NCBI GenBank assembly: GCA_025935445.1
Contig: JAICVG010000063.1
Coordinates: 1-6,546, forward strand
Direction of reading: 5' to 3'
Length of the DNA: 6,546 nucleotides
Source of the DNA: Nitrososphaera sp.
Lineage (GTDB): Archaea > Thermoproteota > Nitrososphaeria > Nitrososphaerales > Nitrososphaeraceae
Position 1 is the stretch's first letter; each line of letters starts with the position of its first letter. A model generated the notes under the pieces. It was not told where the DNA came from and did not search any database. It worked only from the letters and a program-made list of their open reading frames with translations. The translations under genes were made by a program, and so were the position numbers. Below, piece after piece: positions 1 through 5,692 of the stretch.

Positions 1-239
1 ATTTTTCCGCTGTTGGGCATAAAATCAATTAGCCCAGCACTTTGTGTGTGTATTTCGAAGATTGCACCATAATCGCAGTAGCTTTCATATGCATGGATAA
101 TATATAACCATCAAAAACACTTCTTCAGCTTATTCTATAGGAGAGACGAGACATGTTCGACAAAGATAAGTCTTAGAAGAGCCACCACTATGTCAACCTC
201 AAAATAAATAGAGCTTTAGTAGCTTCAAACACTTTTTAA
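1..239. other. Non-coding stretch with one TATA-like box and two micro-ORFs
   Basis: No protein-sized ORF is supported here. On the plus strand there is a TATA-like element (taatatataa, 98-107), followed by a purine-rich AGGAG (139-143) nine bases before an ATG at 153. That ATG opens only seven codons (MFDKDKS, stop ending at 176). A second ATG at 191 gives five codons. On the minus strand an ATG at 20-18 could begin a gene leaving the window, but only six codons are visible and nothing can be said about it. A T-rich run on the minus strand (complement of about 205-212) lies downstream of the SnoaL-like gene and could help end its transcript. No tRNA-like fold was seen. Confidence 0.5.
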
Positions 240-632
240 TTACTGAGCTAATACAGACAGGTCAGTTAGAGTCCATGCCTCCTTGATTTTGTCTCCCTCA
301 AAATGAAGGATTTCAACTCCGTGAGACTCAAACTTCTTATGAGTGGCAGGAAAGTCGGCAAAGTCCTTTTCATGTGTAGCTTTTAAGGCCCACCTAATGG
401 CAACCTTGTTTTCTTCTCCAAATTCATCTTCTATTGTGATCTTCATATCTGGAAATGCTGAGAGATCTTCGGCTACCCACTTTTTGAAATCCTCCAGACC
501 CTTAACCTCTTCTGCCATCCCATGGTAAGCTACATCAGGTGTAAGGAAGTTCTTTGCCGCCTCTGTTTTCCGCTCATTAAATATTTCTTCAACAAACCTT
601 CGAGCTACTGTCTTGTATTTTGTCTCGGACAT
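240..632 (-). CDS. SnoaL-like ester cyclase / NTF2-fold protein
   Basis: This is a 130-residue SnoaL-like protein of the NTF2-like alpha+beta cone fold. Using positions from the preferred start, the family pattern is clear: an N-terminal helix VARRFVEEIFNE (9-20), a strand with TPDVAYHG, G-x-x-D/E-F-x-x-W (about 45-52), the block AFPDMKITIED (about 59-69), VAIRWALKATHEKDF (about 77-91), PATHKKFESHGVEI, and the terminal GDKIKEAWTLTD. Length is normal for the family, and the protein should be soluble and cytosolic. Members include polyketide cyclases and many uncharacterised proteins, so the substrate cannot be assigned. I prefer the ATG at 632-630. It gives the usual MSETKYK... family N-terminus, has AGGA five bases upstream, and suits a TATA-like box at 678-685. 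The ATG at 662 would add ten residues (MVTYDPYRTH) not typical of the family. No neighbouring gene suggests a pathway. Confidence 0.88.
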   Translation of the reverse strand: MSETKYKTVARRFVEEIFNERKTEAAKNFLTPDVAYHGMAEEVKGLEDFKKWVAEDLSAFPDMKITIEDEFGEENKVAIRWALKATHEKDFADFPATHKKFESHGVEILHFEGDKIKEAWTLTDLSVLAQ

Positions 633-660
633 ATGTGTCCTATAAGGATCATATGTGACC
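627..660. repeat. Two imperfect copies of a GGA-n-ATATGTG-n-CC element at the SnoaL-like start
   Basis: GGACATATGTGTCC (627-640) contains a GGACA/TGTCC dyad. A related GGATCATATGTGACC (646-660) follows with ATATGTG repeated 20 bp further on, about two helical turns. The first copy covers the preferred start codon and the second covers the alternative start codon. The pair could be a tandem operator or chance; only the repeat itself is directly seen. Confidence 0.35.
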
Positions 661-677
661 ATTAAGGGTTACTACTC

Positions 678-685
678 ATTTATCG
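678..685 (-). promoter_or_regulatory. TATA-like box for the SnoaL-like gene
   Basis: On the minus strand this reads CGATAAAT(G). With the usual archaeal spacing of about 26 nt, transcription would start near 655. That is already past the ATG at 662 and about 23 nt before the ATG at 632, which favours the shorter protein. The match to the archaeal consensus is only moderate. Confidence 0.35.
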
Positions 686-754
686 AAATTTTGGTCAAGG
701 TCCGGAAAAGTAACACGCAGAGGGGATTGTCATTGTGCACGAGTCCGTGACTTC

Positions 755-792
755 ATACAGTTAAACATTGCGATACGAAGACTGTATATAAA
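755..792. promoter_or_regulatory. TATA-like element flanked by a 7-bp inverted repeat
   Basis: The sequence tatataaaa (784-792) is one of the best TATA-like elements in the window and reads equally well in reverse as TTTTATATA. It overlaps the right arm of an inverted repeat, ATACAGT (755-761) and ACTGTAT (781-787), separated by 19 nt. Read on plus, the start site would fall near 815, with no good ORF close downstream. Read on minus, it would fall near 760, about 100-130 nt before the SnoaL-like gene. It may drive either an untranslated RNA or a long-leader transcript. Direction is unresolved. Confidence 0.35.
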
Positions 793-855
793 AGACCCTA
801 ACAAGACGACCCCTCATATTTGTCTTAGAAGTAAAATCATATCTTGCTGCTCGGG

Positions 856-963
856 TCAATCAAAGATCGCGCGCCATATCAGAATTGCTACGATTGCGGC
901 TACAATTACTCCTATGATTCCTATGATTATGAGCATGTTCGCGCTTCTATTGCTTCTCCTCAC
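856..963 (-). CDS. Predicted single-pass membrane micro-protein (35 aa, GTG start)
   Basis: This short ORF is not recognised as a known family, but its composition is protein-like. A basic, polar N-terminus (VRRSNRSANM, 1-10) leads into an uninterrupted hydrophobic helix (LIIIGIIGVIVAAIVAILIW, 11-30) and a short RAIFD tail. This fits a single transmembrane segment with the positive end inside. The start could be GTG at 963, or the in-frame ATG at 936 giving 26 residues. A good TATA-like box (TTTAAATAT on minus, 986-994) lies 23-31 nt before the GTG, the distance expected for a leaderless transcript, so I favour GTG. An in-frame TAG four codons upstream of the GTG excludes a longer protein. 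A perfect 9-bp tandem repeat (CCTATGATT, 911-919 and 920-928) encodes two IIG units. Function is unknown. Confidence 0.5.
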   Translation of the reverse strand: MRRSNRSANMLIIIGIIGVIVAAIVAILIWRAIFD

Positions 964-985
964 ATTCTTTGGCTATATCGACTTA

Positions 986-994
986 ATATTTAAA
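986..994 (-). promoter_or_regulatory. TATA-like box for the membrane micro-protein
   Basis: On the minus strand this is TTTAAATAT, close to the archaeal TATA consensus. It is centred about 27 nt before the GTG at 963, so the predicted transcript would begin at or next to the start codon. The element is nearly symmetric and could also act on plus, but no good ORF starts at the matching place there. Confidence 0.45.
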
Positions 995-1128
995 GATGAT
1001 TCCCAGATGTATATAGATGATAAACGAATTGAGTTTTCTAGATCCTGTATTGCCATCTTACGTAAGAGAGAATATGTTTTGTAGTTCTAGCTTTATCGCT
1101 GAGTTAAAACAGCTCGATATGGTGCGTA

Positions 1129-1138
1129 ATATTTATAG
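1129..1138 (+). promoter_or_regulatory. TATA-like box for the isoprenoid-synthase-like gene
   Basis: The sequence at 1129-1138 (aaatttatag-type; core TTTATA at 1132-1137, preceded by aat) sits about 40 nt before the ATG at 1174. A start near 1160 would leave a leader of roughly 14 nt. That leader includes AGGT directly before the start codon, a weak ribosome-binding match. Confidence 0.45.
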
Positions 1139-1173
1139 TTTTGAGATGACTGCAGAAATCATATTATCAGGTA

Positions 1174-2124
1174 ATGAAAATCACATCCAAGCTTAGTGAT
1201 TCTGAAAATAGAGTCTATTTAGACAAAATTTCCAAGTCAGCAAGAGATCTAAACTCTACTGCCTTCGATACTCAACTTTTCGTAGAGCAGATGGTGTCAT
1301 TAAGTGCGTTGTTAAACAGCTTTGACCGAAATTTCAATAACTCATTTCCAGCCATTGATGAAAATGCGCAGGATCCCACCTACTTTATAGCTGCCTACTT
1401 TGATACAAAAAATATAGCGGAGGCATTATGGGTATATAGAATAGTAAGATCGCTAACTAGATACATTCTTCTCTCAGACAGATTCTATGAGACTGGAAAT
1501 AATAGGTACGCTTTGCTCGCAAAACAAGTGCATAAATCAGTAAATAAAGAACTTCATCTACAATCCTCCGAATCTAACGCTCAACATCCCATTTATTCTA
1601 TAGATTATTCATTAGAGCAATTTTCAGCATTTTGGAAATTTGAGCAAATTATAAAACGTCGTATACTTAAAAATCGTACTTTCTCCTATGCCGAATTAAG
1701 ACATTTTAATCTATCAAAATCATCAGATGCCTCACTAGTCTATTCAAAGGTTTTGGATGCGAAGCTTCCAAGCTTTAATGAAAATGTCGCTTTAGTTCTT
1801 CATTACAATCAGGCCCTGCTTGATATACTAGACGACTGGGAGGATATAGAAGATGACGTTCAGGAAGATATGCCCAACATCTTTGTTATGGCCGCTGTTG
1901 ACAGTATTCCATACGACAGAATAAAAAAATCCAGACAAGATATGCTTAGGAAGATTGTATTGAGTGCAACCAACTCATCAGGAGGACCTGTTAGTAGGTT
2001 AGTAAGCGAGCTTCACGCCTCAAGCAAGAGTGTTTCTATTCCTGAAAACTTCGCCTTCCTAAAATCCCTATCAGATCGTTACGCTGGAGCACTGAGAAGA
2101 AAGATATTTTCAGCGAATTTTTGA
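1174..2124 (+). CDS. Putative class I isoprenoid-synthase-fold protein
   Basis: This 316-residue protein is probably soluble and mostly helical, with no signal peptide or clear membrane segment. Its most striking part is an acidic helix at 211-235 (YNQALLDILDDWEDIEDD, then VQEDMPN). It resembles the second Asp-rich metal-binding motif of trans-prenyltransferases and related class I terpenoid enzymes, including a preceding Gln (Q213). About 30 residues earlier, LSKSSDASLVYSKVL (180-194) sits where such enzymes carry their Lys-Thr helix. The expected first Asp motif is not clear: the best candidate is LLSDRFYETG (99-108), with D102 and E106 instead of a full DDxxD. The protein may therefore bind a diphosphate with altered chemistry or be a non-catalytic relative. 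The ATG at 1174 is the only reasonable start because an in-frame TGA lies at 1147-1149. No neighbouring isoprenoid gene is visible. The coding assignment is secure; the family is an inference from motif spacing. Confidence 0.85.
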   Translation: MKITSKLSDSENRVYLDKISKSARDLNSTAFDTQLFVEQMVSLSALLNSFDRNFNNSFPAIDENAQDPTYFIAAYFDTKNIAEALWVYRIVRSLTRYILLSDRFYETGNNRYALLAKQVHKSVNKELHLQSSESNAQHPIYSIDYSLEQFSAFWKFEQIIKRRILKNRTFSYAELRHFNLSKSSDASLVYSKVLDAKLPSFNENVALVLHYNQALLDILDDWEDIEDDVQEDMPNIFVMAAVDSIPYDRIKKSRQDMLRKIVLSATNSSGGPVSRLVSELHASSKSVSIPENFAFLKSLSDRYAGALRRKIFSANF

Positions 2125-2318
2125 TAAATATATTGCTGATCGATATGACGTTAGGCTGGTTGTTGCTGTAATTCCGTAACCAGTGTAAGCTTTAGGACCT
2201 CACAACGCTAGGGATACAGGGGTGACATCATATAAGTAAAATTGTTAGGACTAGGGTTGCTCAAACATTACAGCATAGTCATAATAGAGATTTATTTTGG
2301 TAGAAAGAGAGACCAAGA

Positions 2319-2462
2319 ATGCTTAAACAACATATTAAAGCAGAACTAAAGTTATTATCTAGCCCTTCCATTCAGCAGAGGTTCTCTTATTTTGTTGCTT
2401 TTATTGGCGGCTGCTTACAAGGCAATCTACACTTAGACTTCCTCTTTCTTTCGCCCTTCTAA
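2319..2462 (+). CDS. Possible 47-residue small protein
   Basis: The ORF starts MLKQHIKAELKLLSSPSIQQ and continues with a hydrophobic stretch (FSYFVAFIGGCLQG), ending in LHLDFLFLSPF. The polar, Lys-containing N-terminus followed by a hydrophobic segment could make it a small membrane-associated protein, but no family is recognised. Support comes from a TATA-like element (gatttatttt, about 2289-2298) centred 25 nt before the ATG, matching a leaderless start. No Shine-Dalgarno is seen. It ends 14 nt from the stop of the convergent MFS gene. The ORF is short enough to occur by chance in AT-rich DNA, so the call is tentative. Confidence 0.25.
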   Translation: MLKQHIKAELKLLSSPSIQQRFSYFVAFIGGCLQGNLHLDFLFLSPF

Positions 2463-2476
2463 GTTATCATATTATA

Positions 2477-3979
2477 TTATTTATTCGCTGGCATTCCCAT
2501 TTTCAAAGCTCTTCGTCTCATAATTGCCATAAATACTATAATTAGCAATGAACATATGGCACCAACTAAAAAGATTGTGTTAAATGCCATTTCGTTTGGA
2601 ACAGTTGTTGTTCCTCCATCATCAGTAGGAACCTCTGCTACATATAGGCTGATAAATACTCCTGCAATAACCGGACCTATCGCACCTCCTATAATTCTCA
2701 TGGTGCTGAAGGTAGCTGAGACTACTCCTGTTGATTCTCGCGGCGTGAAGAATATAATTACATTCGCTGCTAATGTCACAAAAGCTCCACCGACTGCAAA
2801 AAGTATCAGCGAGCCTGCTACTTCTGCTACGGTAGAGTGATATACCAAGAGAACAACTATACCAGCAGTAATTATTATGGAACCAGGAATAAGAAATTTC
2901 AGGTTTCCATATTTTATAGCTAGAATGCCAGCTATAGGTCCCAGTGCTACAAAGACTATGGCTTGAGGAAGCTGCAAAAATCCGACTTGAAGTACATTTA
3001 ACCCTAAACCATACGGTTCTACTGTTTGACCAAGTGTTGGAATAGTTGAGAAAATGATATATTGAACTATGCCAAGGAGAAGGTAGCTTATATTTCCAAC
3101 TCTAATGATTCTGTGAAATGCCAGTTTTAAGTCAACTAATGGAATTTTGCTTCTCTTTTCAATGATAAAGAAGGAGACAATTGATATAATTCCTACAATT
3201 AAGAAAGCCCAGAATAATCCAATCGATTCCGGTCCCTGGCCCAGAAAAGTGATACTTAACATAAACGTAGTTACAGTTAGTATAAGAGTTATTAGACCGG
3301 GTATATCTATTGTTTTTCCAGCACGCTTAGTGTACTTATCTTCAATAGCTTTATCTTCACTGATTTTGGGAATGATTTTCCCGACTTTGGGAATAAACTT
3401 CCAAAGCAAGAATAAGAGCAAAAAGGAGAATGGTATTGCACTCAAAAATACTGCCTGCCATCCGCCAAAATAAACTACTGCAGCACCAAGTACTAAGCCT
3501 ATTGCACTACCTCCTTGATACATAGCCAAAATCGTGCCTTGAGCCATTGGAAATTTCTCTGGCGGAAAGATATCTCTTGCAATTCGAGTAGCAATCGGAA
3601 CAACGGCTACAGCTACACCTTGAAGGGCTCTAAGAGCTAATAATACGTATATGTCCTGTGTAAAAGGCGCCAATACGACTCCTACAGTATAGCACATAAA
3701 CACCAAAAGTAACATTCTTTTGGGACCATACATATCCGCAAGTCTGCCTATTACTATGGTGACTGAGGCGCCGGATACCATATATGCTGTAAGTACCCAG
3801 CTAACAACTGAATAGTCTGTATCAAAAAATTCAACCATCTCAGGAAATGCAGGGGCTAGCGAGGTGTGAACATACAGAACTAGAACTATACTTAATCCCA
3901 TAACCACGAGAGGCCCCGTTGGAGACTTTGGTGGTTTCAGCATTTGCCTGTCTCTTCCAACATTTTCTGGACTTGACAC
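2477..3979 (-). CDS. MFS drug/solute exporter, DHA2 (EmrB/QacA-type, 14 TM)
   Basis: This 500-residue inner-membrane protein is a secondary transporter likely exporting drugs or other small organic compounds by proton antiport. About fourteen hydrophobic segments can be counted (roughly 22-44, 58-79, 89-107, 110-131, 147-169, 175-193, 226-246, 254-273, 296-314, 333-352, 362-380, 388-410, 427-448, 466-487), the DHA2 topology. MFS motif A is clear in the loop after TM2 (GRLADMYGPKRM, 78-89). TM4 carries the conserved Arg of LRALQG (116-121). TM5 shows the antiporter-type motif C (GSAIGLVLGA, 157-166) followed by GGWQAVF. A charged loop (194-222) separates TM6 and TM7. Length is normal. The GTG at 3979 is the first possible start because an in-frame TGA lies 12 nt upstream. 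ATG at 3943 (488 residues) is an alternative. The substrate cannot be read from sequence. Confidence 0.93.
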   Translation of the reverse strand: MSSPENVGRDRQMLKPPKSPTGPLVVMGLSIVLVLYVHTSLAPAFPEMVEFFDTDYSVVSWVLTAYMVSGASVTIVIGRLADMYGPKRMLLLVFMCYTVGVVLAPFTQDIYVLLALRALQGVAVAVVPIATRIARDIFPPEKFPMAQGTILAMYQGGSAIGLVLGAAVVYFGGWQAVFLSAIPFSFLLLFLLWKFIPKVGKIIPKISEDKAIEDKYTKRAGKTIDIPGLITLILTVTTFMLSITFLGQGPESIGLFWAFLIVGIISIVSFFIIEKRSKIPLVDLKLAFHRIIRVGNISYLLLGIVQYIIFSTIPTLGQTVEPYGLGLNVLQVGFLQLPQAIVFVALGPIAGILAIKYGNLKFLIPGSIIITAGIVVLLVYHSTVAEVAGSLILFAVGGAFVTLAANVIIFFTPRESTGVVSATFSTMRIIGGAIGPVIAGVFISLYVAEVPTDDGGTTTVPNEMAFNTIFLVGAICSLLIIVFMAIMRRRALKMGMPANK

Positions 3980-4009
3980 TAGCTGATATCAAGTCCGAGT
4001 ATGGTCATT

Positions 4010-4031
4010 GATATAGATATCTATTATTTAC
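4010..4031 (-). promoter_or_regulatory. Promoter region of the MFS gene with a 12-bp palindrome
   Basis: The region upstream of the MFS gene contains TATA-like stretches on minus (TAAATAAT at 4023-4030 and TCTATAT nearer the gene). The second would place a start near 3988, about 9 nt before the GTG. The perfect palindrome ATAGATATCTAT (4013-4024) overlaps these boxes, and another, TGATATCA (3984-3991), lies close to the predicted start site. Dyads over a transporter promoter suggest an operator for a dimeric repressor. No regulator gene is adjacent, so this is inference. Confidence 0.35.
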
Positions 4032-4561
4032 ACCGAAGAGGACCGAGACTGAAAAAACTCTATTGCATTGACGAAAAGATGATTGCTTGAGAAACAAAAA
4101 GGGCTTGCAATGCTCGCATAAGCTAAAGGACTTCTGCAACTACAATTCTTTTGTAACAGCGTTTACCATTGCTATCTTTTTGTTGGTTATAGTAAAAAGT
4201 TGTAGATTTGCTGATTATCACGCGAAAGTTATGTGGTCATATACATCTTCCTTCCTAACCCTGCAAGAATAGGTATGAAATGTTAATCCAAATGTGAAAT
4301 TAATACATATGACCATCTTTGAACTAACCGCATGTGAAATGAAAGATGATGGCCTTTCAGTTTTAAGACTGTAGATAGACTCACTACCGAAGTTGAAACC
4401 AAATTCCAATGGAGAAACGAAGGCAGAGACACAGGGATCCGGCAAGGTTTTCTAACTCTGCCACACCAGCAAACAAGCGTTTGTCTACAAGCAACGCCAT
4501 AGTAAACGTAACCCTTACTAGTCATCGATGTAATCATAACTGTTAGAGTGATTGACGTGCG
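4032..4561. other. Intergenic stretch without a convincing gene
   Basis: I find no supported gene here. A plus-strand ORF at 4087-4272 has only a TTG start and no ribosome-binding site, although it encodes one hydrophobic segment (FVTAFTIAIFLLVIV). From an ATG at 4309 one plus frame reads MTIFELTACEMKDDGLSVLRL, then a TAG, then 26 codons, a TAA, and 22 more codons. It could be a decayed gene but resembles nothing I recognise. There is an imperfect dyad CCATCTTT / AAAGATG (about 4313-4353) and a short repeat atgtgaaat (4292 and 4333). Minus-strand ORFs across this region look like chance. Confidence 0.4.
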
Positions 4562-5269
4562 ATGACGGTATACATTCTGCGGAAGATGCTCAGTCATCTT
4601 GCGGTCTTGATATTTGTCAATACTGTTTACATCTCACTTCGTCGCATCGGCAAACCATCATCGCATGTAGACTATGATATTAAGCTGGTCAAACAACAGA
4701 TGCAGGACGTTCTAATTTCTGCAACAGCAATAGGCCTTTCATTTGGGGCTTTAGCTTTTTTGCTAGTGCTTATGATACAATGGAACCAAAATGTTCTGGT
4801 AGTAATTGCTGCTTTTTTCATTTCTGTTGGCATGGCACGACAGATTGTTGCCGCAGCGCTAGACGCTGTAACAACAAATATGAGTACCTTCTTGTCGTCT
4901 TGGGTATCAACTCTTCACTTGCTTGCAAAGGATAGACAGACATCAGAATGGCGCTTAATAGAAGATCGCGTCGAGTGGATGTTCTTAGGGGAGAAGCTTG
5001 AGTATGATTTGCCTGATGAACTTCATGCGGTAAAACCAAACTCTCCGCAAGTATACAAGTATCTGAATGAGCGCAAGTGGGAGTTAGAGTACCAACATGA
5101 TATTACGAGTGAAGATCATAGCTTCCTTGCATTTGCACAGCACGCACTCAAACAGATGAGGGATATCATGAAGGTATACGATCAACTGACAGAAGTTCAG
5201 GAAAGAACTGAAGCAGTTAACAATGTAATCCTAATAGCAATAGGAACGCTAATTTGGTTAATCTCATAG
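4562..5269 (+). CDS. Unrecognised multi-pass membrane protein
   Basis: This 235-residue protein is not assigned to a family. Two clear transmembrane helices form a hairpin (LISATAIGLSFGALAFLLVLMI, 51-72, and about 77-100). A third lies at the extreme C-terminus (NNVILIAIGTLIWLIS, 220-235), and residues 9-26 may form a fourth, weaker one. Between the hairpin and the C-terminal anchor is a soluble, probably helical domain (about 105-215) rich in charged residues and Trp/Tyr, including WRLIEDRVEWM, KYLNERKWELEY and QMRDIMKVYDQLTEVQERTEAV; the last is compatible with a coiled coil. No catalytic motif, cysteine pair or metal-ligand pattern stands out. The ATG at 4562 is the first possible start, since an in-frame TGA lies at 4553-4555; M9 (4586) is an alternative. 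A weak TATA-like box (taatcata, 4531-4538) would fit a leaderless start at 4562. Confidence 0.75.
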   Translation: MTVYILRKMLSHLAVLIFVNTVYISLRRIGKPSSHVDYDIKLVKQQMQDVLISATAIGLSFGALAFLLVLMIQWNQNVLVVIAAFFISVGMARQIVAAALDAVTTNMSTFLSSWVSTLHLLAKDRQTSEWRLIEDRVEWMFLGEKLEYDLPDELHAVKPNSPQVYKYLNERKWELEYQHDITSEDHSFLAFAQHALKQMRDIMKVYDQLTEVQERTEAVNNVILIAIGTLIWLIS

Positions 5270-5500
5270 TCCTATGTACCATTTGCGTTACTTGAGTCCG
5301 CAGAATGGATTCATTTTGAATCAGCAGGAGATATAGAGTTCGTGCAATAATTCTAAAGTCTCTTGTGTTGGGCTTCAATGCAGCTAAGTAACTCTCAACG
5401 GGTCTGTTACTAAACTTAAGCAATACAAATAAGTCGCTAAGAGGAAATTGAAAATCTTCTCCTGTCGCGCTTCTATAATAAGATTGGAGAAGTCTTCTTG
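5270..5500. other. Convergent intergenic region with two small dyads
   Basis: This lies between the 3' ends of the plus-strand membrane protein and the minus-strand zinc-finger gene. A short hairpin, GATTC-ATTTT-GAATC (5308-5322), occurs about 40 nt after the membrane-protein stop. A looser CTTCTCC / GGAGAAG pair (5456-5462 and 5486-5492) lies nearer the zinc-finger gene. Either might mark transcript ends, but neither has a strong T-run. One minus-strand frame is open from 5528 to 5217 without an ATG; it is treated as chance. Confidence 0.3.
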
Positions 5501-5528
5501 TTATTGTTGTTCTTCTTCTTTCTCCTCT

Positions 5529-5687
5529 TCACGCATCTTTAGATCCTGACGGTAGTTCTCCTTTTTGGAGATGCTCTACAGTAGTATGCCTTTGCAAATC
5601 GCCAAGGTTTTCAAACTCCTTTCCGCAAATGGAGCATTTCAAATTTGGACGACTACTGCTGGTTGAGTCGGATTTGGTTGAAGTCAT
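5529..5687 (-). CDS. Small C2H2 zinc-finger protein, 3' end possibly frameshifted
   Basis: As read, this encodes 52 residues: a Ser/Thr-rich N-terminus (MTSTKSDSTSSSRP), one C2H2 finger in the form KCSICGKEFENLGDLQRHTTVEH (zinc ligands C18, C21, H34, H39; C-x2-C-x12-H-x4-H, with F and L core positions), and a short tail (LQKGELPSGSKDA). Small single-finger proteins of this kind are common in soil thaumarchaea; most are unstudied and are presumed to bind nucleic acid or protein. The tail looks wrong. Removing one A from the A5 run just after the finger (complement of 5562-5566) would give LQKENYRQDLKMREEEKEEEQQ, ending with a TAA at 5503-5501. That charged 61-residue version looks more natural. 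A TATA-like CTTTTATGG (5751-5743 on minus) would give a leader of about 35 nt. ATG at 5687 is the only good start. Confidence 0.7.
   Translation of the reverse strand: MTSTKSDSTSSSRPNLKCSICGKEFENLGDLQRHTTVEHLQKGELPSGSKDA
5536..5560. repeat. Copy 1 of a duplicated segment inside the zinc-finger 3' end
   Basis: On plus this reads tctttagatcctgacggtag followed by ttctc. It matches 5693-5718 with small gaps. On minus and in the shifted frame it encodes ENYRQDLK. Confidence 0.45.
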
Positions 5688-5692
5688 CTTCT

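Noticed and set aside
1007..1084. 25-codon plus-strand ORF (MYIDDKRIEF...)
   Set aside because: The nearby TATA-like element would start transcription after its ATG, and there is no Shine-Dalgarno or recognisable sequence.
663..1173. Possible tRNA or structured RNA in the long intergenic region
   Set aside because: No T-arm GTTCRA motif with pairing arms and no stable long stem was found.
2156..2183. CTGGTT / AACCAG dyad after the isoprenoid-synthase-like gene
   Set aside because: A 6-bp stem with a 16-nt loop and no T-run is too weak to call a terminator.
4087..4272. 61-codon plus-strand ORF with one hydrophobic segment
   Set aside because: It has only a TTG start, no ribosome-binding site and no well-spaced TATA box. 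Cys/His/Trp-rich composition looks like chance.
4309..4520. Plus frame of three short segments separated by in-frame stops, beginning MTIFELTACEMK
   Set aside because: It could be a decayed gene, but none of the segments is recognisable and two stops in about 70 codons is also what random DNA gives.
4218..4597. Two overlapping minus-strand ORFs (75 and 104 codons)
   Set aside because: They overlap each other and the 5' end of the membrane-protein gene, with no family-like sequence; treated as chance frames.
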